The position numbers were made by a program, and so were the translations under genes. A DNA stretch of 15,993 bases from Patescibacteria group bacterium AH-259-L07 (GTDB lineage: Bacteria > Patescibacteriota > Patescibacteriia > UBA2591 > UBA6264). The notes beneath the pieces were generated by a model. The model was not told the origin of the DNA, searched no databases, and was given only the letters and a program-made list of their open reading frames with translations. The stretch lies in contig JALLOP010000025.1 in assembly GCA_027718005.1 (NCBI GenBank), positions 1 through 15,993 of the forward strand, read 5' to 3'. This document shows, piece by piece, positions 1-5,603 of the stretch (its first letter is position 1; every line of letters begins with the position of its first letter).

Positions 1-487
1 TAAGCGCCTGTTCATTGGTTTCATTTTTTCGCTTATAAAATATATCCCCCCAAATAATCGGCTTTGGGTCTTCCATATATTGCTCAAACATTTTTTTATG
101 TAAAGGCTCAGGGATTTTTAAATATACTATGACTGTATATTTTTTTAATTTCTTGTATATATCATCTCCTGTATATATCACACTTCCTGTAGTATCAACA
201 ACTATATTGTCTATACGTTCCTTCTCAAGCCGAGACAGTATTTCCTGCATTACTTGTTTTTCCCGCGCTAAATATATATTCTGATTTCTCTTAAATTGAG
301 GTTCATACGGCTGACCAAGCCATTGGGCAACACCACTAATTCCAGAATATCCTTGCTTTTTTAACTCTGATGCAAGTTTCTCCTCAATCAAATCATCGCA
401 GCAAATATGCAAAAACCCCTGGCCTGCTAACTTTTGCGACCAGTATGTTTTCCCACTCCCACTCATACCAATTAATGAAATAATCAT
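1..487 (-). CDS. P-loop kinase, shikimate-kinase-like (3' end outside window)
   Basis: This is a partial gene: 162 codons are visible and no stop is reached before the window edge. I translated it by eye. The N-terminus carries a Walker A loop, GMSGSGKT, at residues 7-14. A Cys-Cys-Asp-Asp-Leu-Ile-Glu stretch follows near residues 29-35, where shikimate kinases place their substrate-binding Asp. A segment reading VVDTTGSVIY then leads to a predicted beta strand, YTVIVYLKIP. These features fit a small nucleoside-monophosphate/shikimate-kinase fold that phosphorylates a small molecule. The ATG overlaps the asd stop codon as ATGA (484-487), so translation is probably coupled to asd in the thr operon. 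The substrate is not readable from the sequence. The family assignment is fairly safe, but a true shikimate kinase role is not, and a threonine-pathway role is only a guess from context. Confidence 0.75.
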   Translation of the reverse strand, partial: MIISLIGMSGSGKTYWSQKLAGQGFLHICCDDLIEEKLASELKKQGYSGISGVAQWLGQPYEPQFKRNQNIYLAREKQVMQEILSRLEKERIDNIVVDTTGSVIYTGDDIYKKLKKYTVIVYLKIPEPLHKKMFEQYMEDPKPIIWGDIFYKRKNETNEQAL

Positions 488-1605
488 ACGTATCCTTTTT
501 CAACCATTAATTCAGCATTTAATATTGCCCCTCCTGCGGCACCGCGAACAAGGTTGTGGGATAGAACAACAAATTTGTAATCAAAAACATGTTTATTTTG
601 TAATCTCCCAATGCTCACTGCCATACCTTTATCAAAATCCCGCTGATACTTTGGCTGAGGCAAATAATCGTTGTCAAAATAATAAACAGGATGCTGCGGC
701 GCTAATGGTAAATTAAGTTCTTGCGGCTCACTGGAAAACGTGCGCCAAGCATGAATAATATCTTTCTCGCGTACTCTTTGCTTTAGTTTTAAATTAACAC
801 ATTCTAAGTGCCCGTGTCTCACCCCAACACGATTACATTGCGCGCTAATAGCAATATCATTATATTCAATTTTACTACCAGCATAACTCCCAAAAATCTT
901 TTGCGGTTCATTTTCTACCTTATCTTCTTCGCCTGATATAAAGGGAATAACATTGTCTACAATATCTAAGCTTGCAACCCCAGGATAACCAGCGCCGGAG
1001 AGCGCTTGCAACGTAACCACATTTACTTTTTCTATGCCAAAATTGTCAAGCAATGGTTTTAGTGCAATCACTAATCCAATGGTCGAACAATTTGGATTCG
1101 TAACAATACACCCTTTATACGACTGTGTCTTTATCAGCTCAAGATGATCAGGGTTAATCTCAGGAACCAAAAGCGGCACATTATCATCCATACGATGAAT
1201 CCGTGCATTTGATACTACGTTATATCCAGCGTGAGCAAAATCCTCTTCAAACTCTTGTGCAGCGATTGGATCAAGGGCAGAAAATACAATTTTACAATTA
1301 ACCCCGTTAGAGGTAAGAAACCTTTGGTTTCTGTCTCGCTTGAAGCGAGGACCTCTAACGGGGTTAATATCTGGTTTGCACGCCCTTACTTCCATATCTG
1401 CAACGTGAGATGGTATTGGTTCACTTCCTTGCCACATTGTTACTGCTTCCCTATACTTCTTCCCAACTGATTTTTCTGATGCCATAAGCGCTGCAATCTC
1501 AAACCATGGATGATTAATCAAAAGCTCAACAAACTTTTGACCCACCATTCCCGTGGCTCCTAATATCCCCACCGGTATTTTCTTTTTTAATTTTTTATTT
1601 TTCAT
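484..1605 (-). CDS. asd: Aspartate-semialdehyde dehydrogenase, archaeal/fungal-like type, with in-frame insert
   Basis: Asd reduces aspartyl phosphate to aspartate semialdehyde with NADPH, the second step towards threonine, methionine and lysine. The 373-residue product has the nucleotide-binding motif GxxGxxGxxG at residues 13-22. The active-site Cys is C173 in TNPNCST, and the catalytic His is H266 in RHGHLE, with R259 nearby in CNRV. The C-terminal motif NLVRGAAGGAILNAE is intact. The sequence resembles the short archaeal-type enzymes (about 350 residues) more than the E. coli form. Residues of about 80-103 are extra: they fall between the conserved DMEV and IVFSALD segments and are encoded by a palindromic element (1297-1368). 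The gene lies 151 bp downstream of thrA and overlaps the following kinase gene by 4 bp. No clear Shine-Dalgarno is visible before the ATG. The enzyme call is secure. Confidence 0.95.
   Translation of the reverse strand: MKNKKLKKKIPVGILGATGMVGQKFVELLINHPWFEIAALMASEKSVGKKYREAVTMWQGSEPIPSHVADMEVRACKPDINPVRGPRFKRDRNQRFLTSNGVNCKIVFSALDPIAAQEFEEDFAHAGYNVVSNARIHRMDDNVPLLVPEINPDHLELIKTQSYKGCIVTNPNCSTIGLVIALKPLLDNFGIEKVNVVTLQALSGAGYPGVASLDIVDNVIPFISGEEDKVENEPQKIFGSYAGSKIEYNDIAISAQCNRVGVRHGHLECVNLKLKQRVREKDIIHAWRTFSSEPQELNLPLAPQHPVYYFDNDYLPQPKYQRDFDKGMAVSIGRLQNKHVFDYKFVVLSHNLVRGAAGGAILNAELMVEKGYV
1297..1368 (-). repeat. Palindromic element inside asd (type A, copy 1)
   Basis: A perfect 18-bp inverted repeat (1297-1314 with 1351-1368) encloses two smaller hairpins. 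The first is AGAAACC/GGTTTCT at 1316-1332 and the second is CTCGCT/AGCGAG at 1335-1349, giving a three-stem cloverleaf-like layout. It is read in frame as about 23 codons of asd, starting NPVRGP and ending FLTSNGVN. It is homologous to the element at 2803-2867 in thrA, in the same orientation and reading frame. Archaeal-type homologues lack these residues. Confidence 0.9.
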
Positions 1606-1644
1606 ATCATTGTTTATAAACGCAGGCGCTAGATTGCCATATTA

Positions 1645-1730
1645 TTCAGTAAAGATCTGGCAGTTGCTGCTGAGCGAATTTGCGAACGGGAAAAGCGGAG
1701 CACCATGAGCCGAAGCAGTCAACTGGCAGA
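1645..1730. repeat. Intergenic long inverted repeat (copy 1, thrA-asd spacer)
   Basis: The spacer between thrA and asd (1606-1756) holds no gene. It contains an imperfect inverted repeat whose outer arms are TCTGGCAGTTG (1656-1666) and CAACTGGCAGA (1720-1730), with one mismatch. Two internal blocks recur in the larger repeat at 5384-5586. One is a 23-bp block at 1664-1686, identical to 5393-5415. The other is a block of about 37 bp at 1682-1718, matching 5539-5575 with few differences. It is either a small non-autonomous mobile repeat or a shared structured spacer. As RNA it would fold into a long hairpin within the thr operon transcript. Confidence 0.75.
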
Positions 1731-1756
1731 ACTTATTTTCAACAACCGGCCTGAGC

Positions 1757-4330
1757 CTAAACACTCTTAAAAACGCGAATAATATCTTGTAAAACTCCAG
1801 CTGCAGTTACTTTCCGACCCGCGCCAGGCCCTTTAATCACCAACGGCTGATTGTTATAATGTGAAGTGGTAATTGCAATAATATTATCAGTACCTGATAG
1901 ATTGTAAAAAGGATGTTTACTATCAGCTTCTTGAAGTGATACCTTGGCTTTCCCTCCTTCTAAGATTGCAATGTAGCGCATGACAGTCCCTTTTTCTTTA
2001 ACTCGCTTTTTTTTATTTTCAAAATATGCATCCATTTCTTTTAAACGAGATAAAAAAACTTCGGATTTCACTTTTTGTAATGCTTTAGGAACTAAGTTCT
2101 CCACTGCAATATCTTCTAGCTCGAGCGGGTGTCCGATTTCCCTTGCTAAAATTAATAATTTTCGCGCTACATCCATTCCATTCAAATCCTCTCGCGGATC
2201 CGGCTCAGTATACCCTTTTTTCTTTGCCTCAACCACTACTTGGCTAAATGTTATTTCTTTGCTAACGGTATTAAAAATATAGCTTAAGGTGCCAGATAAA
2301 ATTGCCTCAATTTTTAAAATTTTATCACCTGATGCTATTAAATTATTTATCGTACTAATTATGGGCAGTCCCGCGCCAACATTTGTCTCATATAAAAATG
2401 TAACATCATTTTTTCGAGCTGTCTTTCGCAGCCTTTTATAATCCGTATACTTTCCTGAATTAGCTAATTTGTTTGGCGTTACAATAGAAATTCCTGCCCG
2501 CAGTATTTCATTATAACATGCCGCTACGTCTTTGCTGGCAGTACAATCCACAAAAATACTACTTTCCTTGCTGTCGACATCCGATGTCGACAAACGCATT
2601 TTTTTAACAAACTTGTTCATATCCATTGTTTCCCCTCTTTTCTCAAACTCTTTTCTCCAGCGAGATAATGAAATGCCATTATTGCTAAAAATCATTGTTT
2701 TGCTATTTGCAATGCCAATAACACGAACAGGCTGCATACTGTTTTTAATCTGCCTCAATAAGGCGCTGCCAATATTTCCCGTACCAATTAAAAATATACT
2801 TGCCCCGTTAGAAGTAAGAAACATTTCGTTTCTGCCCCTCTCTTTAGACAGAGGGCTTCTAATGGGGTCTGCTCTTCTTTTTTGTTTTTGAAAAAACGCA
2901 TCATGAATCGTATTTAATGCTTTTACTTCATTATGTTTATTAATTACTACAGAAATATTTCTCTCAGATGATCCCTGTGCAATCGCTGCAACATTTACGC
3001 CTTTATTCCCTAATGCTTGAAATAATTTTCCAGAAACACCAGGCGTTTTCCTCATATTTTCTCCCACAACCGCAATAATTAATACATCGTCCTCTATAAC
3101 AACTTTGTCTACAAGGTGATGGTGGATTTCATGCGCAAATTCTTTTTCAATTGCTTTTTTTGATTCGTTAGCAAATTGAGATTCAATAGCACAACATATA
3201 GAATGCTCAGACGATGCTTGACTGATTAAAATAACACTGATGTCTTTTTGAGCTAAAGCGCCAAATAATCTTTGCGCAACACCAGCAACACCAATCATTC
3301 CTGCTCCATCAATGCGTAAAAGCGCAATCTGCCCAATTGATGAAATCCCGGTAATTCTCGTACGGCTCGGCATCTGACTAATTAAGGTGCCGTTAAATTG
3401 AGAGTTAAAGCTGTTTTTAATTCGAATCGGAATAATCTTTTCTCGCGCGGGCCGAATTGTTGGCGGATACAATACTCGAGCTCCAAAATGGCTCATCTCC
3501 ATTGCTTCTTCATAGCTCATATTCTCAATTGAACGTGCGCCCATAACCTTTTTAGGATCAGCAGTCATAATTCCATCAACATCACTCCAAATCTCTATCT
3601 CGTCTGCGCCTAATGCAGCTGCGAATAATGCTGCAGTATAATCTGATCCGCCCCGCCCCAATGTAGTTGTATTTCCTTTGTCAGAAAAAGCAATAAATCC
3701 GGTAATAACCGGCATAAAAGCATGCTGTTTAAAATAGCGTGTAATATTTTGATAGGTTTTTTTATAATCAACCTGTGCATTACCAAACTGTTCATTAGTT
3801 ACAATTGCGTTCCGTGCATCTAAAAATTCAGCATTAACGCCCCGTGCTTTAAGCGCCTCGCTCATGATAATGGCGAAAAATAGTTCGCCAAAACTCATGA
3901 TTAAATCAAAATTTTTTAAAGATATATCCTGCACATCAAAAACGTTATTCAATACTTCATCAAGTTCATTTATCATTGCCTGAACTATTGCTATTGCATA
4001 ATTTTGTTTCTTGACTTGCCTCGCCGACTTCGTCTGGCCGTAGGCCGACTTTGTCGAGCCAAAGGCCGAAGCATTATGCGAAGGCGGGCTCTTAATAAGA
4101 TTGCGTATCAATACTATATGTTTCAACTCTAACCGTTTGAGAGTTGTATTGTAATGCTGGCCCCTGCTCGCTATCGTAGCTAATTTTATCAACTCATCAG
4201 TCACGCCACCAACTGCAGATACCACAACTGCTATATCATCTTGCTCTTTTGCCTGAATTATAATATCAATCACATTGTTAATGCGCTCAGACGTTTTTAA
4301 TGATGACCCCCCAAACTTGAGTATTCTCAT
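1757..4330 (-). CDS. thrA: Bifunctional aspartokinase / homoserine dehydrogenase I, with three in-frame inserts
   Basis: This fused enzyme catalyses the first step (Asp to aspartyl phosphate) and third step (aspartate semialdehyde to homoserine) of threonine synthesis. The kinase part shows KFGGSS at residues 5-10, SFGE at 146-149, GRGGSDYTA at 225-233 and TADP at 256-259. Two ACT-type regulatory repeats follow (about 335-385 and 415-465, each with SSE-IS-like motifs), which in E. coli ThrA bind threonine. The dehydrogenase part has the NAD(P) loop GTGNIG at 516-521, NVGAGLP at 650-656 and GYTEPDPREDLNGMD at 706-720. E. coli ThrA is 820 residues; this protein has 857. Most of the excess lies in three palindrome-encoded segments: about residues 82-106 in the kinase, 487-510 in the ACT-HSD linker and 581-590 in HSD. 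A threonine attenuator precedes the gene. The start is ATG without an obvious Shine-Dalgarno. Confidence 0.96.
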   Translation of the reverse strand: MRILKFGGSSLKTSERINNVIDIIIQAKEQDDIAVVVSAVGGVTDELIKLATIASRGQHYNTTLKRLELKHIVLIRNLIKSPPSHNASAFGSTKSAYGQTKSARQVKKQNYAIAIVQAMINELDEVLNNVFDVQDISLKNFDLIMSFGELFFAIIMSEALKARGVNAEFLDARNAIVTNEQFGNAQVDYKKTYQNITRYFKQHAFMPVITGFIAFSDKGNTTTLGRGGSDYTAALFAAALGADEIEIWSDVDGIMTADPKKVMGARSIENMSYEEAMEMSHFGARVLYPPTIRPAREKIIPIRIKNSFNSQFNGTLISQMPSRTRITGISSIGQIALLRIDGAGMIGVAGVAQRLFGALAQKDISVILISQASSEHSICCAIESQFANESKKAIEKEFAHEIHHHLVDKVVIEDDVLIIAVVGENMRKTPGVSGKLFQALGNKGVNVAAIAQGSSERNISVVINKHNEVKALNTIHDAFFQKQKRRADPIRSPLSKERGRNEMFLTSNGASIFLIGTGNIGSALLRQIKNSMQPVRVIGIANSKTMIFSNNGISLSRWRKEFEKRGETMDMNKFVKKMRLSTSDVDSKESSIFVDCTASKDVAACYNEILRAGISIVTPNKLANSGKYTDYKRLRKTARKNDVTFLYETNVGAGLPIISTINNLIASGDKILKIEAILSGTLSYIFNTVSKEITFSQVVVEAKKKGYTEPDPREDLNGMDVARKLLILAREIGHPLELEDIAVENLVPKALQKVKSEVFLSRLKEMDAYFENKKKRVKEKGTVMRYIAILEGGKAKVSLQEADSKHPFYNLSGTDNIIAITTSHYNNQPLVIKGPGAGRKVTAAGVLQDIIRVFKSV
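2572..2592 (-). repeat. Short palindrome inside thrA (type B)
   Basis: Perfect 10-bp arms, TGTCGACATC (2572-2581) and GATGTCGACA (2583-2592), are separated by one base. It encodes part of STSDVDS at ThrA residues 581-587, just before the conserved IFVDCTAS strand. By eye, E. coli ThrA has about five fewer residues here. Confidence 0.75.
2803..2867 (-). repeat. Palindromic element inside thrA (type A, copy 2)
   Basis: The outer arms CCCCGTTAGAAG (2803-2814) and CTTCTAATGGGG (2856-2867) pair over 12 bp with one wobble. They enclose the hairpins AGAAAC/GTTTCT (2817-2833) and CCCTCT/AGAGGG (2836-2855). The encoded peptide begins DPIRSP and ends FLTSNGAS, matching the asd copy (NPVRGP...FLTSNGVN) in frame and orientation. 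It is one codon longer, the difference falling in the second inner hairpin. It sits exactly in the linker between the ACT repeats and the homoserine dehydrogenase domain. Confidence 0.9.
4021..4087 (-). repeat. Tandem/palindromic insert inside thrA (types C and D)
   Basis: This segment encodes a heptapeptide repeat, SAFGSTK then SAYGQTK then SAR, at about residues 88-103. It comes from 21-nt units with cores resembling GGCCGACTTTGTCGAGCC. The end at 4063-4087 matches the palindrome in the PP2C gene at 5219-5243 at about 18 of 25 positions. It lies within the aspartokinase N-terminal domain, in a region without counterpart motifs in E. coli ThrA. Confidence 0.7.
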
Positions 4331-4335
4331 AACAT

Positions 4336-4430
4336 AAAACCGACTTCGTTTTTGGCTGAAATCGGCGGTAAATAGTTATCTTATACTACAACAAACTTCA
4401 GCCACCTGAAGTGGTTGTCGTTGTTGTAGT
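4336..4430 (-). promoter_or_regulatory. Threonine attenuator RNA upstream of thrA
   Basis: Three mutually exclusive pairings are visible on the minus strand. Pairing 1:2 joins ACTACAACAA (4421-4430) and ACTTCA (4407-4412) with the contiguous TGAAGT plus TTGTTGTAGT (4385-4400). Pairing 2:3 joins TGGCTGAA (4397-4404) with TTCAGCCA (4353-4360), 8 bp perfect. Pairing 3:4 joins CCGATTTC (4358-4365) with GAAGTCGG (4340-4347), 8 bp with one G-U, followed by TTTT (4336-4339). Segment 1 lies within the Thr codons of the leader peptide and segment 2 spans its stop codon. This is the layout expected for ribosome-controlled attenuation: Thr shortage stalls the ribosome, 2:3 forms and thrA is transcribed. 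The terminator stem is modest and the U tract is short, so control of thrA translation initiation is an alternative. Confidence 0.85.
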
Positions 4431-4454
4431 AGTTGTCAGCATTAGCTGAATCAT
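4398..4454 (-). CDS. thrL: Threonine leader peptide (18 codons, nine consecutive Thr)
   Basis: The small ORF reads MIQLMLTTTTTTTTTSGG and then TGA. The nine Thr codons at 4410-4436 use all four Thr triplets (ACA, ACT, ACG, ACC), so this is not a simple microsatellite. An in-frame ATG two codons upstream (4458-4460) would give 20 residues. An AGGA lies 9 nt before the shorter start and 3 nt before the longer one, so the shorter start has the more workable spacing. The ORF ends 67 bp before thrA. Functionally it matches the thrL leader of enterobacteria: its translation senses charged tRNA-Thr. The symbol is used for the analogous role, not for proven homology. Confidence 0.85.
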   Translation of the reverse strand: MIQLMLTTTTTTTTTSGG

Positions 4455-4462
4455 ATACATAT

Positions 4463-4490
4463 ATCCTACACAATATAAAATAGATGTCAA
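4463..4490 (-). promoter_or_regulatory. Promoter of the thr operon
   Basis: A perfect -35 TTGACA (4485-4490) is followed after 16 bp by TAGGAT (4463-4468), which matches 4 of 6 bases of the -10 consensus. An alternative -10, TATATT (4472-4477), has no good -35 at the usual distance but would leave the AGGA ribosome site inside the transcript. Either choice starts transcription just upstream of or at the leader peptide. Confidence 0.7.
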
Positions 4491-4500
4491 ACGCCTTAAC

Positions 4501-4548
4501 TGTGGATAAATAAAATTAACTAACTGTTAAAGTATTATGTGTGGATAA
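4501..4548 (-). promoter_or_regulatory. Pair of DnaA-box sequences
   Basis: Two perfect TTATCCACA nonamers lie at 4501-4509 and 4540-4548 in the same orientation, 39 bp apart, in very AT-rich sequence. They sit between the PP2C stop codon and the thr promoter, the nearer one 11 bp upstream of the -35. The sequence is the strong E. coli DnaA box. Binding here is inferred. Confidence 0.55.
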
Positions 4549-4561
4549 GTCAAACTCACTT

Positions 4562-5335
4562 CTATTGTAATCCCAATACAATGATTGTGAGGTTATCGCC
4601 CCCTTCTCGATTTTGTAAAACTTGTGCTTTTAATGTTTGCGCTACGTCATTTGGATTATCAAATTTTTGTGAAACTTCTAACACTTCTTCATTGGTCATT
4701 ACATCAAACAATCCATCAGTTGCTGCAATTAAATATATATCATTATCAGATACAATATATTCGTTTATATCTGGCGTGGCAATAATCCCAATTGGTTTAA
4801 AATATTCATCACCAAGCGTTCGTGTAGGCATTAATCCTTGACCGTCTCGTGCTGCATAGGGATACTCAATTTCGCCACCCATAGCTTGTATTCTTTCCCT
4901 TTCATCAAGATTATCCAGGCGATGATCAATGGTTAACTGATGAAAACCACTTCTACTAATTGTCAATATCCTGGCATCGCCAACATTCGCAACATAAATC
5001 TTTTTATCTTTCACAAAAAAATTTGCTGCGCACGTACCAGCATCTTGATACCTTAGCTCATCAGATATTTCTTGATACGTTTTAACAAATGCATCTTTAA
5101 TCTCTGCGCCGCCTAACAAAATCTTTAAAAACTTTTTATGAAGATTATTTGCTGCGTATTCAGCTGCTTCTTTTCCGTTATGGCCATCATACACGCCTCC
5201 AAAAATCCATTCCTTGCCCCGCCAAAGCTGTGAGCGAAGGCGGATCTTCTTACCAAAATCCAAATCAAGAAAATAAGCATCCTCCATATACGGACGCCTA
5301 CCTTGTTCTAAAACAATTGCAGGTTTAATGTTCAT
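4562..5335 (-). CDS. PP2C-family Ser/Thr protein phosphatase
   Basis: This 257-residue, metal-dependent phosphatase is predicted to be cytosolic and to remove phosphate from Ser/Thr of proteins. The PP2C motifs appear in order: RRPYMED at residues 13-19, VYDGHNG at 48-54 (metal-binding Asp), VGDAR at 118-122, LTIDHRL at 134-140, TRTLGD at 171-176, AATDGLFD at 204-211 and GGDNLTIIV at 245-253. All acidic metal ligands expected for the family are present, so it should be active. There is no signal peptide or membrane segment. Residues 31-42 (IRLRSQLWRGKE) interrupt the region between the MED and DGHNG motifs and are encoded by a palindrome (5219-5243). No partner kinase of the Hanks type is in the window. 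The gene is flanked by a long intergenic repeat on one side and the thr promoter on the other, so it is probably transcribed separately from thrA. Confidence 0.93.
   Translation of the reverse strand: MNIKPAIVLEQGRRPYMEDAYFLDLDFGKKIRLRSQLWRGKEWIFGGVYDGHNGKEAAEYAANNLHKKFLKILLGGAEIKDAFVKTYQEISDELRYQDAGTCAANFFVKDKKIYVANVGDARILTISRSGFHQLTIDHRLDNLDERERIQAMGGEIEYPYAARDGQGLMPTRTLGDEYFKPIGIIATPDINEYIVSDNDIYLIAATDGLFDVMTNEEVLEVSQKFDNPNDVAQTLKAQVLQNREGGDNLTIIVLGLQ
5219..5243 (-). repeat. Palindrome inside the PP2C gene (type D)
   Basis: The arms CCGCC and GGCGG, with inner GC/GC pairs, form a hairpin around TGTGA. It is read in frame as part of RLRSQLWR. The thrA segment 4063-4087 is a related copy, but it is read in a different frame there (SPPSHNASAF). 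Confidence 0.7.
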
Positions 5336-5383
5336 CTTATTTTAATCGCATTAAACTTATAAACATAGGGGTGGATCGTAAGG

Positions 5384-5586
5384 TTCAGTAGATTGCTGCT
5401 GAGCGAATTTGCGAAGCGGCCGTGAGCCGAGCGGACGACTATTCATATCGGCGATGTCTGAGCGTTGCGAGCGAACCACCGTTTAGTGTGGTGAACGAGC
5501 AGCGAGTTCGCCGCATAAAGATAGAAGAGGAAGCGAAGGCGAACGGGAGAAGCGGAGCATCATGAGCTGAAGCAGCATCTGCTGAA
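5384..5586. repeat. Intergenic long inverted repeat (copy 2, PHP-PP2C spacer)
   Basis: The 268-bp spacer 5336-5603 contains no convincing gene. It is filled by a repeat about 203 bp long. Its ends are inverted copies: TTCAG-N2-GAT-N-GCTGCT on the left and AGCAGC-ATC-N2-CTGAA on the right. Two internal blocks match the shorter copy at 1645-1730. The central part, which copy 1 lacks, is GC-richer and holds further small inverted repeats around 5470-5512. No ORF or transposase is present. Confidence 0.75.
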
Positions 5587-5603
5587 ACTGGAAGTTCTGA
5601 CAA

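Noticed and set aside
1297..1368. Assembly or sequencing artefact
   Set aside because: A homologous copy lies in thrA with a one-codon length difference and a compensatory base change, and both reading frames stay open.
4398..4454. The Thr-codon run as a simple trinucleotide microsatellite
   Set aside because: The codons vary in the third base (ACA, ACT, ACG, ACC), and the run sits between a promoter and three competing stems that include its own stop codon.
525..5335. Plus-strand ORFs at 525-716, 1231-1470, 1980-2282, 2532-2891 and 4539-4841
   Set aside because: All are antisense to, or mostly overlap, conserved minus-strand enzymes and show no recognisable protein features.
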